A DNA stretch of 64,000 nt from Histoplasma ohiense (GCA_017607445.1 JAEVHH010000004.1:4526001-4590000); one strand, 5' to 3'. Counted from the stretch's first letter, positions 21,817 through 34,700 are shown. Translations and numbers: made by a program. The notes: generated by a model from the letters alone, not told the origin.

Positions 21817-22215
21817 TTAACCACACGTAATTGTATTGAACATCGTGCTGACACAATGTTGAGGGTTATCGCAAACCCCACCGCCCTTACAGCAGACCTG
21901 AAAAAACTTGTTCAAACACGTTTTCCCCTCGCAGAGCCATGGTTTTTCCGGCGGGCAAACCAGCTTGTTCTGTCGCGGGGCAAGAGTCGCCATGATATCT
22001 TTTACATGTGTGCGACGGCGATTGGACATCACCCTGGGCCTTGTGGGGTCTTCGACGGGAAGATAATCTGGGTCGAGCGTGTTTACCATGATACCTGGGG
22101 CGAGAGCAACGGGTGTATTTTCGATAGGGTTGATTCTCGGTGACAGGGCGGTGGCTATATCCGCTATGAAGGAAATGTGTAGGAGAATGGGAAGGAGTAT
22201 GTAGGACGGTTGCAT
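21817..22215 (-). CDS. Small secreted cysteine-rich protein
   Basis: A single-exon frame of 132 residues from ATG 22215. The N-terminus (MQPSYILLPILLHISFIADIATA) is a clear signal peptide. A pro-like middle segment ends with basic sites (SNRRRTH, LAPRQ) where a Kex2-type protease might cut. The C-terminal 46 residues hold eight cysteines in the order C-x7-C-x4-C-x7-CC-x5-C-x5-C-x9-C. The family is not recognised. Such spacing is common among fungal secreted effector-like or cell-wall-associated peptides, so extracellular release after processing is inferred. No toxin homology is claimed. It is flanked by ordinary housekeeping genes. Confidence 0.7.
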   Translation of the reverse strand: MQPSYILLPILLHISFIADIATALSPRINPIENTPVALAPGIMVNTLDPDYLPVEDPTRPRVMSNRRRTHVKDIMATLAPRQNKLVCPPEKPWLCEGKTCLNKFFQVCCKGGGVCDNPQHCVSTMFNTITCG

Positions 22216-23243
22216 TGCTGGCCGTGATATCTCTCACTAAGGTCTGCCGGGTGTGGGTATGAAAGAGGAAGAGAGAAACTCAATACTTATCAAGACTTGT
22301 AAAATTGCTTTCGAGACATTCAAGGGGATCAATGGAAAGATATGCGGTAGACTATTGTTAAAGGAAAGAAATGTTATGGTGGAAAATTGAAGATATATAT
22401 TTATACCTTCTCCCCTCTTGCTCTTTACATGGAGGGAGTGAAAGGAGAAGGTAATTCGCATCATGGGTACTTCCGGAATAAGACTCAGGTCTTGAATCCA
22501 ACAGCGCGATAATAAGGTGTTGAAATGGAAAATATGTTATGACGGCCACAGGGAGGTGAGAATCCCTTCGTCTAGAGGTAGACATAATGGATAGAGCGCA
22601 TTAAATACCGAGGCACCAAGCAAGACAAACAAAGAGAAACACGGGTCAACATGCTCACTGTATGACATACTCATGCATTCATTCCCTTTGAAGAAAGGTG
22701 AGCAACGGAGATTTCATTTAACTCTGCAAACAGCAATTCAATTGACTGGATCATTGAGAAGATAACGCGCCTTCGTCCAGAGTCTCGGGGCTAAGAGCCT
22801 ATTGCTTCCATATCCCGCCACCATTCCCCATGTTGGCCCCACAGCACAGAGTCCGGAGTACAGCAATTTGGATGCTGTTGACATGTTGACATCGCACAAG
22901 GCAAGGCAAGGCAAGGCAAGGACGAGGACGAGGACGAGGACGAGGACTAGGTTATTATTATATTACATATAGGCGAAGCGATCGCTAGGGCAACGCCACT
23001 GGGCGACAGATGATAACCCGCTCAGGCCAGGCTCTAGACCAAATGGGGACTAGTTGCGCGCTTCCTCGACAGAAAATAATTACCGGGCTTGGCGACAAAT
23101 GTGAAGAATTGTCGATGGTGTTGCTTTTTATTTTTATTTTTTTCGATTTCCCTTTTTCTGCTCTATACCTTTCTCCTTCCCCCTGCCGTTGATTCCCTCC
23201 TCCTCTCTTGTTCCTGTGTATCCCGTCGCTAGGTCAGCAAACC
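22216..23243. other. Divergent promoter region, secreted protein gene and yhm2
   Basis: About 1 kb without a supported gene. A compound tandem repeat, (GGCAA)n followed by (GACGAG)n, spans about 22897-22947. A pyrimidine-rich stretch leads up to the yhm2 start codon. Confidence 0.6.
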
Positions 23244-24644
23244 ATGTCTCCCCCAGCTCCTGTAGTTGCTCCCGGCGCAGGTTCCGCCGCAAAGGATGTC
23301 CAGAGAGAATCGGCGATGGCTCGTCTGCTCGGTTCCGGTATGCTTGTTACTGTGTCTTTTGAATGCTAATTAAGAAAAACCTCCCATTCTAACAGTTCCC
23401 TCTAGGTTCTTCTGGCATTGCTGAACTCCTCATTTTCCATCCCGTACGGCCCCTTCACCCCTCCTTACCCAGGATACCTCCAACTAAATTCTTCTGTCAA
23501 TTCTCCAGGTTGATACCACCGCAAAACGCCTTATGAGCAATCAAGGAAAGGTACAGTCATGGCCAGATACATGCCGCCTGAGATGCCAACTGAGATGTTC
23601 GATGCCCAGTGCACTCACACTATCTTAAGATCGCTAGCGTTTCCCAATTGAACAAAGTCGTCTTCAAAGACTTCGCCGATGCCTCCATCGCTAAGAAGTT
23701 TACCTCTCTTTTCCCCGGTCTCGGATATGCCGCAGGATACAAGGTATATTGTTGCCAGTGAAAATCAATACTGTATTTTCTGGTTGTCCTCTTTGCTAAT
23801 ACTTAATATCTATTTTCTTCGTGCTCGCGCGTCTTTAGGTATTGCAACGGATATATAAATACGGCGGACAACCATTCGTCCGGGATTATTTGGCCAAGAA
23901 CCACGGCTCGTCGTTCGACAATGCATTTGGCAAGGGTACCGGGAAGGCGATCATGCACGCCACAGCTGGAAGGTAAGGAAGAGGACAAAGTAAATGAGAC
24001 TGATGAAAAGTCCCCTCTAATATGATCATCATCATCTTTTCTACAGCTTGATCGGCATTGGAGAAATTGTGCTTCTCCCGCTCGATATCCTTAAGATCAA
24101 GCGACAGACCAACCCAGAAGCATTCCGGGGCCGCGGCCTGTTCAGAATTATCAAAGATGAAGGAATGGGTCTTTACCGCGGCGCAGGCTGGACCGCAGCA
24201 CGAAATGCCCCCGGTTCCTTTGCGGTATGTTGCAATATATATCAAAAAATTAAGAAAATAGTTTTGCTCTGATTACTCGCCAAAACATCAGCTGACAATA
24301 ACCACCAGCTCTTCGGCGGCTCCGCATTTGCCAAAGAATACATCTATGGCCTAAAGGATTACAACTCCGCTTCTTGGCTACAGAACTTCGTCGCATCCAT
24401 TGCCGGCGCAAGCGCCTCCCTCATTGTCTCCGCGCCGCTTGATGTTATCAAAACCCGGATTCAGAACAGGAATTTCGAGAACCCAGAGTCTGGCTTCCGG
24501 ATTGTCAGCAGCATGATCAGGAATGAAGGTCCGACTAGTTTCTTCAAGGGATTGACGCCTAAGTTGCTGATGACGGGGCCGAAGCTGGTGTTTAGCTTCT
24601 GGCTTGCGCAGACTTTGATTCCGGCATTTGGGAAGGTTGTGTAA
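23244..24644 (+). CDS. yhm2: Mitochondrial citrate/oxoglutarate carrier Yhm2
   Basis: Inner-membrane carrier exchanging citrate and 2-oxoglutarate; in yeast it also associates with mtDNA nucleoids. Seven exons (23244-23337, 23406-23443, 23509-23550, 23630-23743, 23839-23972, 24047-24224, 24309-24644) give 311 residues, the usual size of the carrier family. The three repeats with P-x-D/E-x-x-K/R signatures are present: IFHPVDTTAKRL, LLPLDILKIKRQ and SAPLDVIKTRIQ. Other family segments visible are GLGYAAGYKVLQRIYKYGGQ and GLYRGAGWTAARNAPGSF. Exons 2 and 3 are only 38 and 42 bp, but both are needed to complete the first repeat. Confidence 0.95.
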
Positions 24645-25350
24645 CTGGGATGTTGTGCAAGGTGGGGGGGGGTGAGCTCATGTGAAGATAGAGTGGAGCG
24701 CAAAGGTTTATTTTGTTCCTCTCTATAATGAGTCCTTTTCTTTCTCTCTTGTTGTTCTCTTTTCGGTTTTTTTTTTTTGAACTCCGCCGTTTTCATGTTT
24801 TATATAGACTAAATGCGCGTTATAGGCTTTTGTTGGGATCTTATATACGGGTCTTTGTAATTTTATGTTTGTCACCGCTCCGATTTTTCTTCCTGTTTAC
24901 TTATGAATTAATATCTATATAGAGAGCATGGTTGAGCTGCTGGCGTTGGGATATGATTGATCTAGCTATAACCCTAGATTAGAAAGTTGATTTGGCAGTA
25001 CTGCTTTATGTAACACGTTTATCGGACAAGATATTCACCGACTGACATCCGTCTATAATTCCACACAATAAAACAGTACTTATTCTTATCATATCTTCCC
25101 TCTCTTTCAATACCTTCCATCTACCTAACTAGATATAGGGAGGGCCATTGGAGTTAACAAGTTATCCAAATGTTTCATCCCGTTATGTAAGCGGCGGGTG
25201 GATCACCTAGTTAACTAACTAATAGCTCCTCCGCGACTTCATGATCAAGCCAAAATTTGTTTCTTCTCGAAATTCCAACCAGGGGATAGTCGCGCATGGT
25301 AACCATTAAAAATAAATATATAGAAAGATTCTGAAGCCCAGAAAAAACTA
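24645..25350. other. Intergenic region between yhm2 and nce101
   Basis: About 700 bp of A/T-rich DNA holding the yhm2 3' flank and the nce101 promoter. I see no gene or RNA in it. Confidence 0.6.
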
Positions 25351-25735
25351 ATGTCTACTGCGGTGGTTTACCCGCACCTAATCTCGAGGTCAGTGTTATG
25401 AACAACAAATTCCCAACGTATTGGACGCAAATAATTATACCCTGCCAATTTTCCAATCTCCATCCCTACACCGCTGCCAAATTCTACCCTCCAAAAGAAA
25501 GCCATATGCAAAAGAAACTCGGAGACCTCATCCTGTAACTAACCACCTAACACGCAACCAAAACAGAATCGGAGACCCGCTGTTCGCCGTCTTCATCGGC
25601 ACTTCAGCCGCGTACTTGCGCATCCGCCGCGAACATAGAGAGAAACATCCCGATCAGCCGGCCAATGCGCGTTATTTGTTCAATCTTGGCTTGGCGAGGA
25701 TGAAGGGGTGGTGGAGCGGGTGGGAGTCTGTATAG
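25351..25735 (+). CDS. nce101: Non-classical export protein 1 (Nce101 family)
   Basis: A tiny membrane protein, named after a yeast gene implicated in non-classical export. Exons are 25351-25388 and 25567-25735, giving 68 residues. The family pattern is clear: YPHLISR, then IGDPLFAVFIGTSAAYLRIRRE with one membrane helix, then a basic C-terminal helix (GLARMKGWWSGW). The first exon's ATG (MSTAVVYPHLISR) and the AG|A junction keep the frame; without it the second exon has no start. The biochemical role is poorly known even in yeast. Confidence 0.85.
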
Positions 25736-26408
25736 AGAGGCTCTTCGTCAAAATGGAGGGATGGTACGAGGCGGGAGGAGTGGTGGACGATGAGGGGTCG
25801 ACCAGGTTTGGTGCGTGGGCGTGGATGGGACGGGAAAGGGAGAAGGAGAGGAAGCGGCCGAACGACATGATTGGATCTTAATGTATGAGATGGGATGTTT
25901 TGTGTTGATGCTCCAGCCGCGATTTAGCCACCCTTACCTACCCAACTTTACCTTCCCCATGGACTGACACACCCCGTCCATCTTCGTCCTTCACGTTCCG
26001 TAGGACGAGGTTGTTCTACAACCTGAGGCTCCCTCATCTTGGCCAACATGGGGATATCGCTGCTTGGGGTGTTTTGCTATGGTTCCTCGACCGTAGCATA
26101 TAACTTGTGTCTCCAATGAAAACCCTACCTTTTCAGTGTTTAATGGCAGACACACTGCCAGTTACAACTGCTGTGCGTCTGTGTCTCTCGACGCAGGAAG
26201 AAACGAGCTGATCGCTGTTGTCGTCATTCAACCGTCTCCGACAGTCGGGGAGGTTATTCGCGCCGTCCGTTTCAAGCATAGCACACCTCTCAAGGTTCTG
26301 CATAGTCTGAGAATTCCCCAAGGAATGTTTGTATTATATTTACCTAAGCTGTTTATGAGATTGTGCACTGGACATGCAAAAGGCAGTACTCAGTACTACT
26401 CTACATTC

Positions 26409-26466
<58 letters not shown>

Positions 26467-27603
26467 ATTATCCGGCCATTCCGAGGAAGTTGTTAGCCTT
26501 TTGTCAGCAAGGGATGTTTTCAACCTTTTCAACTCTCACTCTATTCTCCCTGTTGCCTTCTATTGTTTGCTATTGGCAGTGATAGGTATAAATACAGCAG
26601 GTCCTGCATCACGTCATCAAGAGAAAAGAGACCAAAGACAAACAAGCTTCATAAGCAAGTATAAGTTTAGGCAGCAGGGACCACGTTTGCATTTGCCTGC
26701 TTCCACATTTTGCATTTCTCCGCGCCAGATTTTCCGACCCGGATGCAATGGATTAGAAGAAATACAGTGCCAGCTGCTGGCATGGCACCTCGTTGGCGTG
26801 TTAACATGGCACATACGAGAAGAAAGCGAGAAGCAAAAGGGCGTTGACGAAAAACATGATTTCTAAGAGAGAGAAAGAAAGGACTTTGCATTCTCTTTTA
26901 TGTAGTGGTAACGGTTACCCGTCTCTGATCTTACATGTAGGTATCGATTCACATTATCTGTCAGGTAAGCATTGTAGTCGTTGGAATTGGTGAGAGAGCA
27001 AGATCAAAAGGTAAGGGAGAAGAAAAATATCCTCCGGACTCCGAGGCATCCCAAACACAAAACGAGGAAGACAGGAGATACCTCTCATTTATCCTATTCA
27101 ACACAATAACTAACTGCACAGGAGGCATATATTGATGGGCCGACGCCAAAAGCGTAGAGGAGTTAATATAGTAGTAAGAGTTATAACGAAAATTGAACGA
27201 AATTGCAGTCACGAAAATGTGAGAGAGAAAGAAAGCGAAACTTACGGACAGTTGCAGCAAGGAGGAAATAAAATTATTCAGAAATATGTAGGGAAACAAG
27301 AGTAGAAAAGGTGTGGTCGTTTATATCCCAAACGAAGCAAACAATAATAAAAATAATTAAAAAAAAAAAAAAAACGCCAGTTACACATAAAATGCTCCCG
27401 ATTGAGATTTCAAGTCCCCATGAATAGTTCCATATCGCGTCTCTCAGTGTTCCATCTCACATTTCCCAAGGAAGTAAAACCTGCCCCTTGGACAAGCAAA
27501 AAAAAAAGACAAAGAATCAAAATGTCCTAAGCAAGCAAAGAAAGACGGCGTATTATTTTTTTCTCTTTCTTTTGGTTGTTTATTTTCGAGGTTTTTAGCT
27601 CCT
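25736..27603. other. Intergenic region between nce101 and atg8
   Basis: The two genes converge, so this contains both 3' flanks. A (TA)n(TG)n compound microsatellite lies at about 26411-26466, and A-rich tracts occur near 27355-27375. Open frames here are short or cross the microsatellite. I see no conserved gene. Confidence 0.6.
26411..26466. repeat. (TA)n(TG)n compound microsatellite
   Basis: A run of about 17 TA units passes directly into about ten TG units. Such alternating purine-pyrimidine DNA can adopt cruciform or Z-DNA structure and is usually length-variable. It lies in the nce101-atg8 3' flank. Confidence 0.95.
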
Positions 27604-28185
27604 TTAAGATTTACCAAAAGTGTTCTCGCCGGAGTATCTATGCAAACCATCAGTTACCGCATCCAAGGCATTTTACTTCATAGATAGGCAGGGAAGGTAA
27701 GAAGGCGGATAAACATACGTGATGTATAGGAAACCGTCTTCATCCTTGTGCTCTTCGTAGATGCTGCTCATAAGAGCAGCTGTGGGCGGCAGGACTTCAT
27801 CGACGAAGATGAAGATGGCCTTCTCGGGCGAGAGCTTGATTCGCTTACGGATAACGTAGACAAACTGGCCGACGGTGAGGTCTGCAGGGACGAGATACTT
27901 CTTCTTATCGATAGTTGCGATGTCTGATTTCTCGACTTTTTCGCAGATTACCTGATTCACCGCCATGTTGTATTAGCACGGAAGAGGATTGGATAATGAG
28001 GTGAACGAACATATAGCATATCTCCTATATAGGAAGAAGGACATTTGGGTTATAGGAGAGATATAATGTATATGGCAGTTGATGGGGAGGCTTACCGGGA
28101 TGCGATCTGTATATTTCGCTCGGATGCGCTCAGCTTCTGCCTTACGCTTCTCAAAAGGATGCTCGTCCTTGAACTTGGACCGCAT
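27604..28185 (-). CDS. atg8: Autophagy ubiquitin-like protein Atg8
   Basis: Conjugated to phosphatidylethanolamine on the phagophore, where it drives expansion and recruits cargo receptors. Exons are 28185-28096, 27951-27719 and 27637-27604, giving 118 residues, the usual fungal length. The sequence is near-identical to the family: [20 protein letters not shown], then [20 protein letters not shown] (hydrophobic pocket region), then [10 protein letters not shown]. Gly116 is the acceptor glycine after Atg4 removes the two-residue KS tail. An in-frame ATG near 27966 lies in intron 1 and is not the start. It is divergent from hem13 across a 0.9-kb shared promoter. Confidence 0.98.
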
Positions 28186-29086
28186 GATGGGTGTGGAATG
28201 AATATCCCGAGCTGAAATAGTTTTGGCAGAGAGACGAAGAGGTGCAGCGGGTGGTCAACGGAGGTTCTATATATGCGCTGTGCCAGAAACCAGGATGGTG
28301 GCTAGACTGTTGAGAGCTGGAGAGATAGCGGTGGATGACGATGGATGAGGTGAGGTGAGGTGACGCCAGGAAGGCGCGGCTGAACCCCGCCTATTATAGC
28401 CCGGTGACTAAGCAGGCGGCTGGTGAATCATTGATACACGTGACTACTTCTCTTGGAGGGGATGCGAGTCATCAGAGTTTCCCAGCAGGCGCTGTCTATC
28501 ACGCGGCTCCAGATCGTCTCTCCACGGCCCATGATGTGTCATCTGGGTTCTCTTGTCTTCTCTCGAGTCTTCCAGGCCTGGGCTCGCTTGTTGCCAGGCA
28601 GGACATCAGACTAGGTGTACTAGTTCGCAGCATCACAGCTGCTATTGCCAACTCCACACGACAGGCGAAAGAGGAGCCAGCATATATGACTCGATATCTG
28701 CTGAAGCCCCGTTACTACGTCGGATTTCAGTCTTCTTACCTTCCCAAGCCACTCTTGCTATACTAAAATTTCAGGGATATCATCAATAGATCGGAGCATG
28801 TTCAATCAGCCCTGCAAACCAACCAAACATTTACGGTTATGACGTAATGCTTGTTTTCCCCCGGAAAATATATTGATCCGGTGTACCAAACACGTGATAT
28901 CGGAATACCAGTTTCCTCGATGTTTGACTATGGGCTAATAATTCTCTGCATTGTCACAGCTAGCAAGCAATGCCAAAATTATTCTGCAGAATACCCATGG
29001 ATAGATGGCTACTGATATTTCTTCGTATCTAGCGCCCTTCATCCTCTCGAATCACTCAATCGGGGGGCGTCTCAGCTCCTCATAAC
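28186..29086. promoter_or_regulatory. Shared divergent promoter region of atg8 and hem13
   Basis: A 0.9-kb region between two divergently transcribed start codons. No coding frame here is convincing. I could not assign a specific transcription-factor site. A GAGGT direct repeat near 28346-28362 is the only local repetition. Confidence 0.6.
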
Positions 29087-30541
29087 ATGGCTTCCAAAAT
29101 GGTTCCCCATCGCCTCCATTCGCATTTCCCAAGGGTCATGAGCCGTAGTAGGACCATGCCATGGGGCCAATTGGCCGGCTTACCCAGAAGCCAGTTATGC
29201 AGAATGTCAAATGGGCCGAAACCGCGGCCCAGTGAACGGAATACCGTTTGGAGACCTTATCTCCGAATCTGCGTTGGCGTAGTCTTTATAGGAGCTATGA
29301 TCTACTCAATGGTAAATTAAAATCTATATTCGTATATTGATTCTGTCCAGTTCTAGATAAAACCTAATCCACACTCTCAGGTAACCGGCGATAATGAATC
29401 CAAACTTGACGCCCCCTCAATAGCGGAACTAGATGAAGCGACCAAACGTGAAGCCTCCATCACCGAAACCTCGCCAATGCGTCTGCGGATGGAGAAGCTC
29501 ATAAAGGAACACCAGCAGAAGATCGTGGATGAACTATCCAGGATTGATGGGAAATCATTCAAATCTGATACATGGAGCCGCCCCAGCGGCGGCGGTGGCA
29601 TCTCCTGCGTTCTGCAGGATGGTAACGTCTTCGAAAAAGCTGGCGTCAACGTCTCGGTTGTCTACGGCAAACTGCCGCGCCCAGCCATCGAAAAGATGCG
29701 CGCAGATCACAAGTCCTTCGTCGCCGCTGACGTTGACTCTCTGGACTTCTTTGCTGCAGGTCTCTCCCTCGTTCTGCACCCAAAAAACCCCATGGCCCCA
29801 ACCGTCCACCTCAACTACCGCTACTTCGAGACTGCAGACCCAAAGAACCCGCTCAGCGGCGACAAAAACTGGTGGTTTGGGGGCGGGACAGATTTAACGC
29901 CCTCATACCTATTCCCAGAGGACTGCGAACACTTCCACAAAACAATCAAGAACGTCTGCGATAAACATGACGGCACTTATTACCCGCGCTTCAAAAAATG
30001 GTGCGACGAGTACTTCTACATTCCCCACCGCGGTGAGGCGCGCGGTGTCGGCGGTATCTTCTTCGATGACCTCGATGCAGAATTCTTCAACAGCTCTTCC
30101 CATTCCACACTCTACCCCCACTCCCACGCCTCCTCGCAAAACGCCCAGGAGGCCCTCTTCTCCTTCGTCACGGATGCCCTTGCCTCCTTCCTCCCCTCGT
30201 ACATCCCCATTATCGAAAGGCGCAAGGATATGCCTTTCACCCCTGCGGAGAAGGAGTGGCAACAACTCCGTCGCGGCCGGTATGTGGAATTTAACCTCGT
30301 ATATGACCGCGGCACGAGCTTTGGGTTGCGCACGCCTGGTGCACGTGTGGAGAGTATACTGATGAGTCTACCGCGGACGGCCGAGTGGAAGTATATGGAT
30401 CCCGTCTCGGGAACAAGAATTGATGATGGTAGTTCTCGGGGTCCTGGCGGGGGGGATGAAAGCGAAGCAATCGATAGTGACGATAAGGCAAGGGAAAGAG
30501 AGTTGATGAACGTCTTAAAGAATCCGAGGCAGTGGGTTTAA
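29087..30541 (+). CDS. hem13: Coproporphyrinogen III oxidase (aerobic)
   Basis: Oxygen-dependent decarboxylation of coproporphyrinogen III to protoporphyrinogen IX in haem synthesis. Exons are 29087-29311 and 29381-30541, giving 461 residues. The family signature KKWCDEYFYIPHRGEARGVG, continued by GIFFDD, is intact. So are WWFGGGTDLTPSYL and GRYVEFNLVYDRGTSFGL. The N-terminal about 75 residues are absent from the cytosolic yeast enzyme: an Arg/Ser-rich leader followed by one hydrophobic stretch (YLRICVGVVFIGAMIYSM). That layout suggests mitochondrial import to the intermembrane space, as in animals; this is inference. The insert around residues 430-450 (SSRGPGGGDESEA) is low complexity. Confidence 0.96.
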
Positions 30542-31737
30542 ATGGGGATGCGATTATCTTGTCCATTCTCTCTCTACCTTCGATATACGTATATTGGAAT
30601 TGCCAATGTCTTCCAGAGAGGTGGGTTTTCCCAGCTCTTTTTCTCCCCTCTTTTTTATTCTCTTCCCCCTTGACGACATAGAACTCCTGTTGCAGCCGCC
30701 AGGTCAATAAAAAGTAAGCAAAAGTAGGAAGCAGAATGTATAATTCTTTAGACAACAAGCATATGTGTATATTATCCAAGGTTCCGATTTGAGACCGTTT
30801 GGGAAATTTTATATATGCAGGATATATAGGGATATTAGTTCCTTTTTAAGTTCGCCTTTACTGGCTGATTTTTTGTCCCCTGTCTCCAATTTCCACTGTA
30901 GCAGTACAGCATGCGAAATGTTGTCTAATTTACTAAAAACAAAGGTGTTTGCTTGCAAACAAAATAATAGAGAAGTCTTACCATTAGAAATCTGGAGCGC
31001 TGGAATCTAAAGCAAAACATAAGAAATGATTTTGTCTACTTGTATAGGTGAAAACATCCAAAGGCAAAAAAATGAGAGTTGAAATATAGCGCAGTGGCAA
31101 ACTTAAAAACAGTTCAAGTAAGACAGAAAGGGGTATATATGGAAGTCAAGTGTGGAAGACGGATGCAGACCTGTTTGAACGTAAGTAAATGGAGAAAAGG
31201 GAATATATAGCGAAGGGATAACGGATAGAAATGCCAGTGGGCTGCTCAACACCTTCAATCCGCCTCCTGTTTTTAAAACAGTCTCTAGGGAAGAACAATT
31301 TATACAAAAAGAGGGGGGAGGATAGTTGATTGTGGCATCGGACTAGAATCCAAGATGCTGAATACATCCAATAGGGAGTGGGCAAAAACAAAAAGATAGG
31401 ATAAGGGAAAGAAATGCGAGAGATAAAAATTAAAGGGAAAATGGAAGGAAAATGCAGGATTAAAAGAAAGAACACATTACACAAATGTCTAGTATGGCGA
31501 AGAGAAAAGGGGAAAAATCGAGAATGGACATAGTGATAATAGGAATAGCAACTTGTCTCCAACGCACAAATCACAACTAGAAAAGCTGAATCTAGACGGC
31601 CTTGGTCTCGCGCTCGGTGTTCATATCCCCCCACATTCGATCATGTTGCTCCAAAAAATACCTTTCCTCCATCAAACCCCCTCGCTTTCTAACTCTATCT
31701 CTGTCGAATATATATTATAATATATAGTATTTCATGG
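30542..31737. other. Convergent intergenic region, hem13 and hookA
   Basis: 1.2 kb of A/T-rich DNA containing the two 3' flanks. Nothing conserved was recognised. The frame at 31146-31634 (minus) is aromatic-rich and lacks family features. Confidence 0.6.
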
Positions 31738-34700
31738 TTATTTTCTTCCCGAAACAAGCGCTCTTTGCTTCGCAAGCCAGCTTCGATGGACTTCCATGCC
31801 ATTCGAGCTGGTGGTTGCCGGGTGTCTGTATCGCAGCATGGAAACGTTGCTGTTCTGCAGTCGGGACTGCTGGTCGTACCATGCAGATGAGATGAGCGCG
31901 ATCTCGCGGGCTTGGCGTTGAATAACTTGCATGAACTTTTTCTAACGTAGACATTTAGTTAGACACGTTTTTCTCTTCTTTTCGTCCCGAAAACTGTTAC
32001 AGCGAGCTAGCAAGTAGTAGGAGTAGTAGTAGGAATTTCTTCTTCCACGGGATAGTTGTGGTTATGGTTGCAGATAGAAAGGGAAGTTCATAATAGGTAT
32101 ACCTCAGTTTCTTTATTCGATTCCTGTTCCTCAGAATGCTGGATCCGGTCTTGTAGGGATTTGATAAGTTCGTTTTGCTGGTTTATGTGCTGTTTTGGTT
32201 GCACTCACCCGAATCGTTCGGTTCCGAGTTAGCATTAGAACCCCGAGGGTGAGGTTTGAAAGAGATATATGGAGAAAGGAACGCTTCAATGTCAAAATAC
32301 AGTGGCACGGGGTCGGCGATGAAAAATTGCAAATACAAGCGCGACGAAAAGGAGGAACCATTGCCAGAGTGCCAGAGCGCTCCGGATCTACGAATGGTCA
32401 ACCTCAAGTTCTGGCTGTATTTATTGGATGTAAAAAGGGGTGTTTTGGACAGACCCAACTGTTGGACATCGTGTACAAGGGACTTGGAGACAAGGAAGGA
32501 CCCATTGCCAAACCAGGAAAGCCATATATCAATTTCCCATTGGGAAACTTTGATCATAGGAACAAATGGGCAAACAGAAACTTGGGAGGCAAAATCTTAT
32601 GCGAACTAACCTCTGCTCTTTTGGCCATATTTTCAGCGCTTCGCTCCATAGTCTCCGCAAACTGCCTGAGTAAATCGGTTCCTGAGAGTTGAGGCCCGTT
32701 CGCATTATTGTTGTTGAACCTAGCGGTAACCTCGTCAATAAGCTTCTTCATCTCATCCATGGTAGCTTGGTCTTCGCCTTGCATTTCTTGCTCCTTCTTA
32801 GTGATCATGTTCCGGGCAGAATCACGTTCAGAAGTTACATCCTGGACGAGTGACTGGCTGGCAGTGAGCTTGGTTTCGAGATCCTGGATTTTACTTCGAA
32901 GGGCATGCACGTCATCTCGCAATTTTAGCACGTCAGGGGGAGAAGAGTCGTTTGCCGCGTCGACCATGTCGAGTTTCTCCTTGCTGACCCCGCCCACTTT
33001 GACAATATCAGTAAGAGAGGCGCAAGATGAATTCTATCTTAGCAATGCATAAACTCACATTTGGATTTTGAATCCTGGAGCTGCTGTTCTATTGCTTCCA
33101 TTTCGCTTTGTGCATCAGCAAGTTTCCTTTGAATGGCTGAATATTCATTTTGCAACTTTCTATATGCATCACTGTGACATTCGTTAGATCTTAGTCGATG
33201 TAAATGGAAGGTGTGATTCCCACTTCTCTGCAAATTTACTATCACCAAGTCCAACTCTAGGGGACGCTTTTGCGGTATCCTGGGATTTGACTATCAGCAT
33301 GTTTCTGTGGCAAGGTGACTGGTGCTGGGATATCCTTACGCTCGAGGGCGATATTCCGCCGTTGAATTTCTCAAGCTCCCGCTTAAGCTCTTCATTCTCA
33401 ATTTTCCTAGAGCTAGTTAGCACTTGAACTGTTTACAAGACACATGATACTAACAGCTGTGCTTCTCGTCTCCCAACTTCGTCAAGATCTCTCTGGAAAG
33501 TCCCGTGTGCTTTTGGAGTTGTGCTTCCGGGTGTAGTTGGGCTCTCCAAACCCTCGAGTTCCCGGATTCGGTCCCGCAATTCGCTGATGGTGGCTTCATC
33601 CCTGGCAAGTTGATCTTCTGCGCTTTGAAGCCTCTCGGTGAGAGCATGGTTGTTAAATTCTAGCTGCTTCTTAACGTTTTGAATCTCGTGACGATCCTGC
33701 TCTATTCTTGGGAGAACGCGACGGTACTCCTCCAGCTCCACGTCCCGTTCAGATGAAGATTTCTGGTTAATATCGCTATCTCGCAATTGCTGCTGTAAAT
33801 CCTTGACCTGATTTTTGAGCGCGATATTCTCCTTTTCGAAATCGTGGCTAACTTGGAGTTTTTGTCGATATTTCTCCGCCGCATTTGCTCGTCTAGAAAG
33901 TTGGTCTCGTTCGTTCTTCACTTCGTCGTAGTCATCTTGCAATTTTTGGAATCTCTGATTCTTTACACGTAATGACTCGACAGTCATCCGTAGACTATCG
34001 ATTTCGTCCTGAGACGCCTGGATTTTAGCTTCTTGAGACGCAATAATATCCTCCTGCTGGCGTGTTCTGCTCTCCAACGTTTTGGCGTTCGGTATCAAAT
34101 CCCCCTTCCCGGATTTCAGGGTCATCAAGCGATCCTCAGTAGATGTGAGTCTATCCAAAACCGTATCGTGGCTCTCTTGAAGTCGAGCTAAGCGGTCATG
34201 TAAATCCTCCACTGTTTTCTCAAGTTCTTGTTTTTCATTGAACAGTTTGTCCTTTTCGGCCAGCACCTTTCCGAAGCGTTCCTCGAAGCGCAGTTCAGGG
34301 TCCATGGGCATATCTCGTCTGGTGGACAGCTCATAATCAAGTTCCTCCAGTCTTTCATCAGACGGATTTTGTGCTTCTTGTATAATATCCTTCAGCCCTT
34401 CTTGTGTCGATGTGGACAACTTCTGCATGGTCGTTATGTAGGCTTCCGCATTTGGCGAACTAATGGCTGCAAGAAGGAATAACTTGAGGAGTTCGTTTGT
34501 TTCCTTCATCGACGACATTTCCGCGATGGCCTTTAAGTCAGGAGAGATATTGAGCCCCGAAGGTACTTCGCCATCGTTCTGATTCCTTATATAACTGATC
34601 AATGCCTTATGGAGATGTTTTAGGTTCTGCCATCGTGGGACCCAGTGGTCTGAGGGTGAACGCTCTGGTAATTCTCCAAGGAAGTACTGCGGGTCAATGT

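Noticed and set aside
22897..22947. Short tandem array considered as a CRISPR or regulatory array
   Set aside because: Units are 5-6 bp with no spacers; it is an ordinary microsatellite, and CRISPR arrays are not expected in fungi.
28404..28766. 120-codon plus-strand frame in the atg8-hem13 promoter
   Set aside because: Start context is poor, composition is Ser/Leu-rich and it lies in a divergent promoter; no family seen.
32195..32692. 165-codon plus-strand frame
   Set aside because: Lies antisense to hookA exon 5 and its long intron, with no family match.
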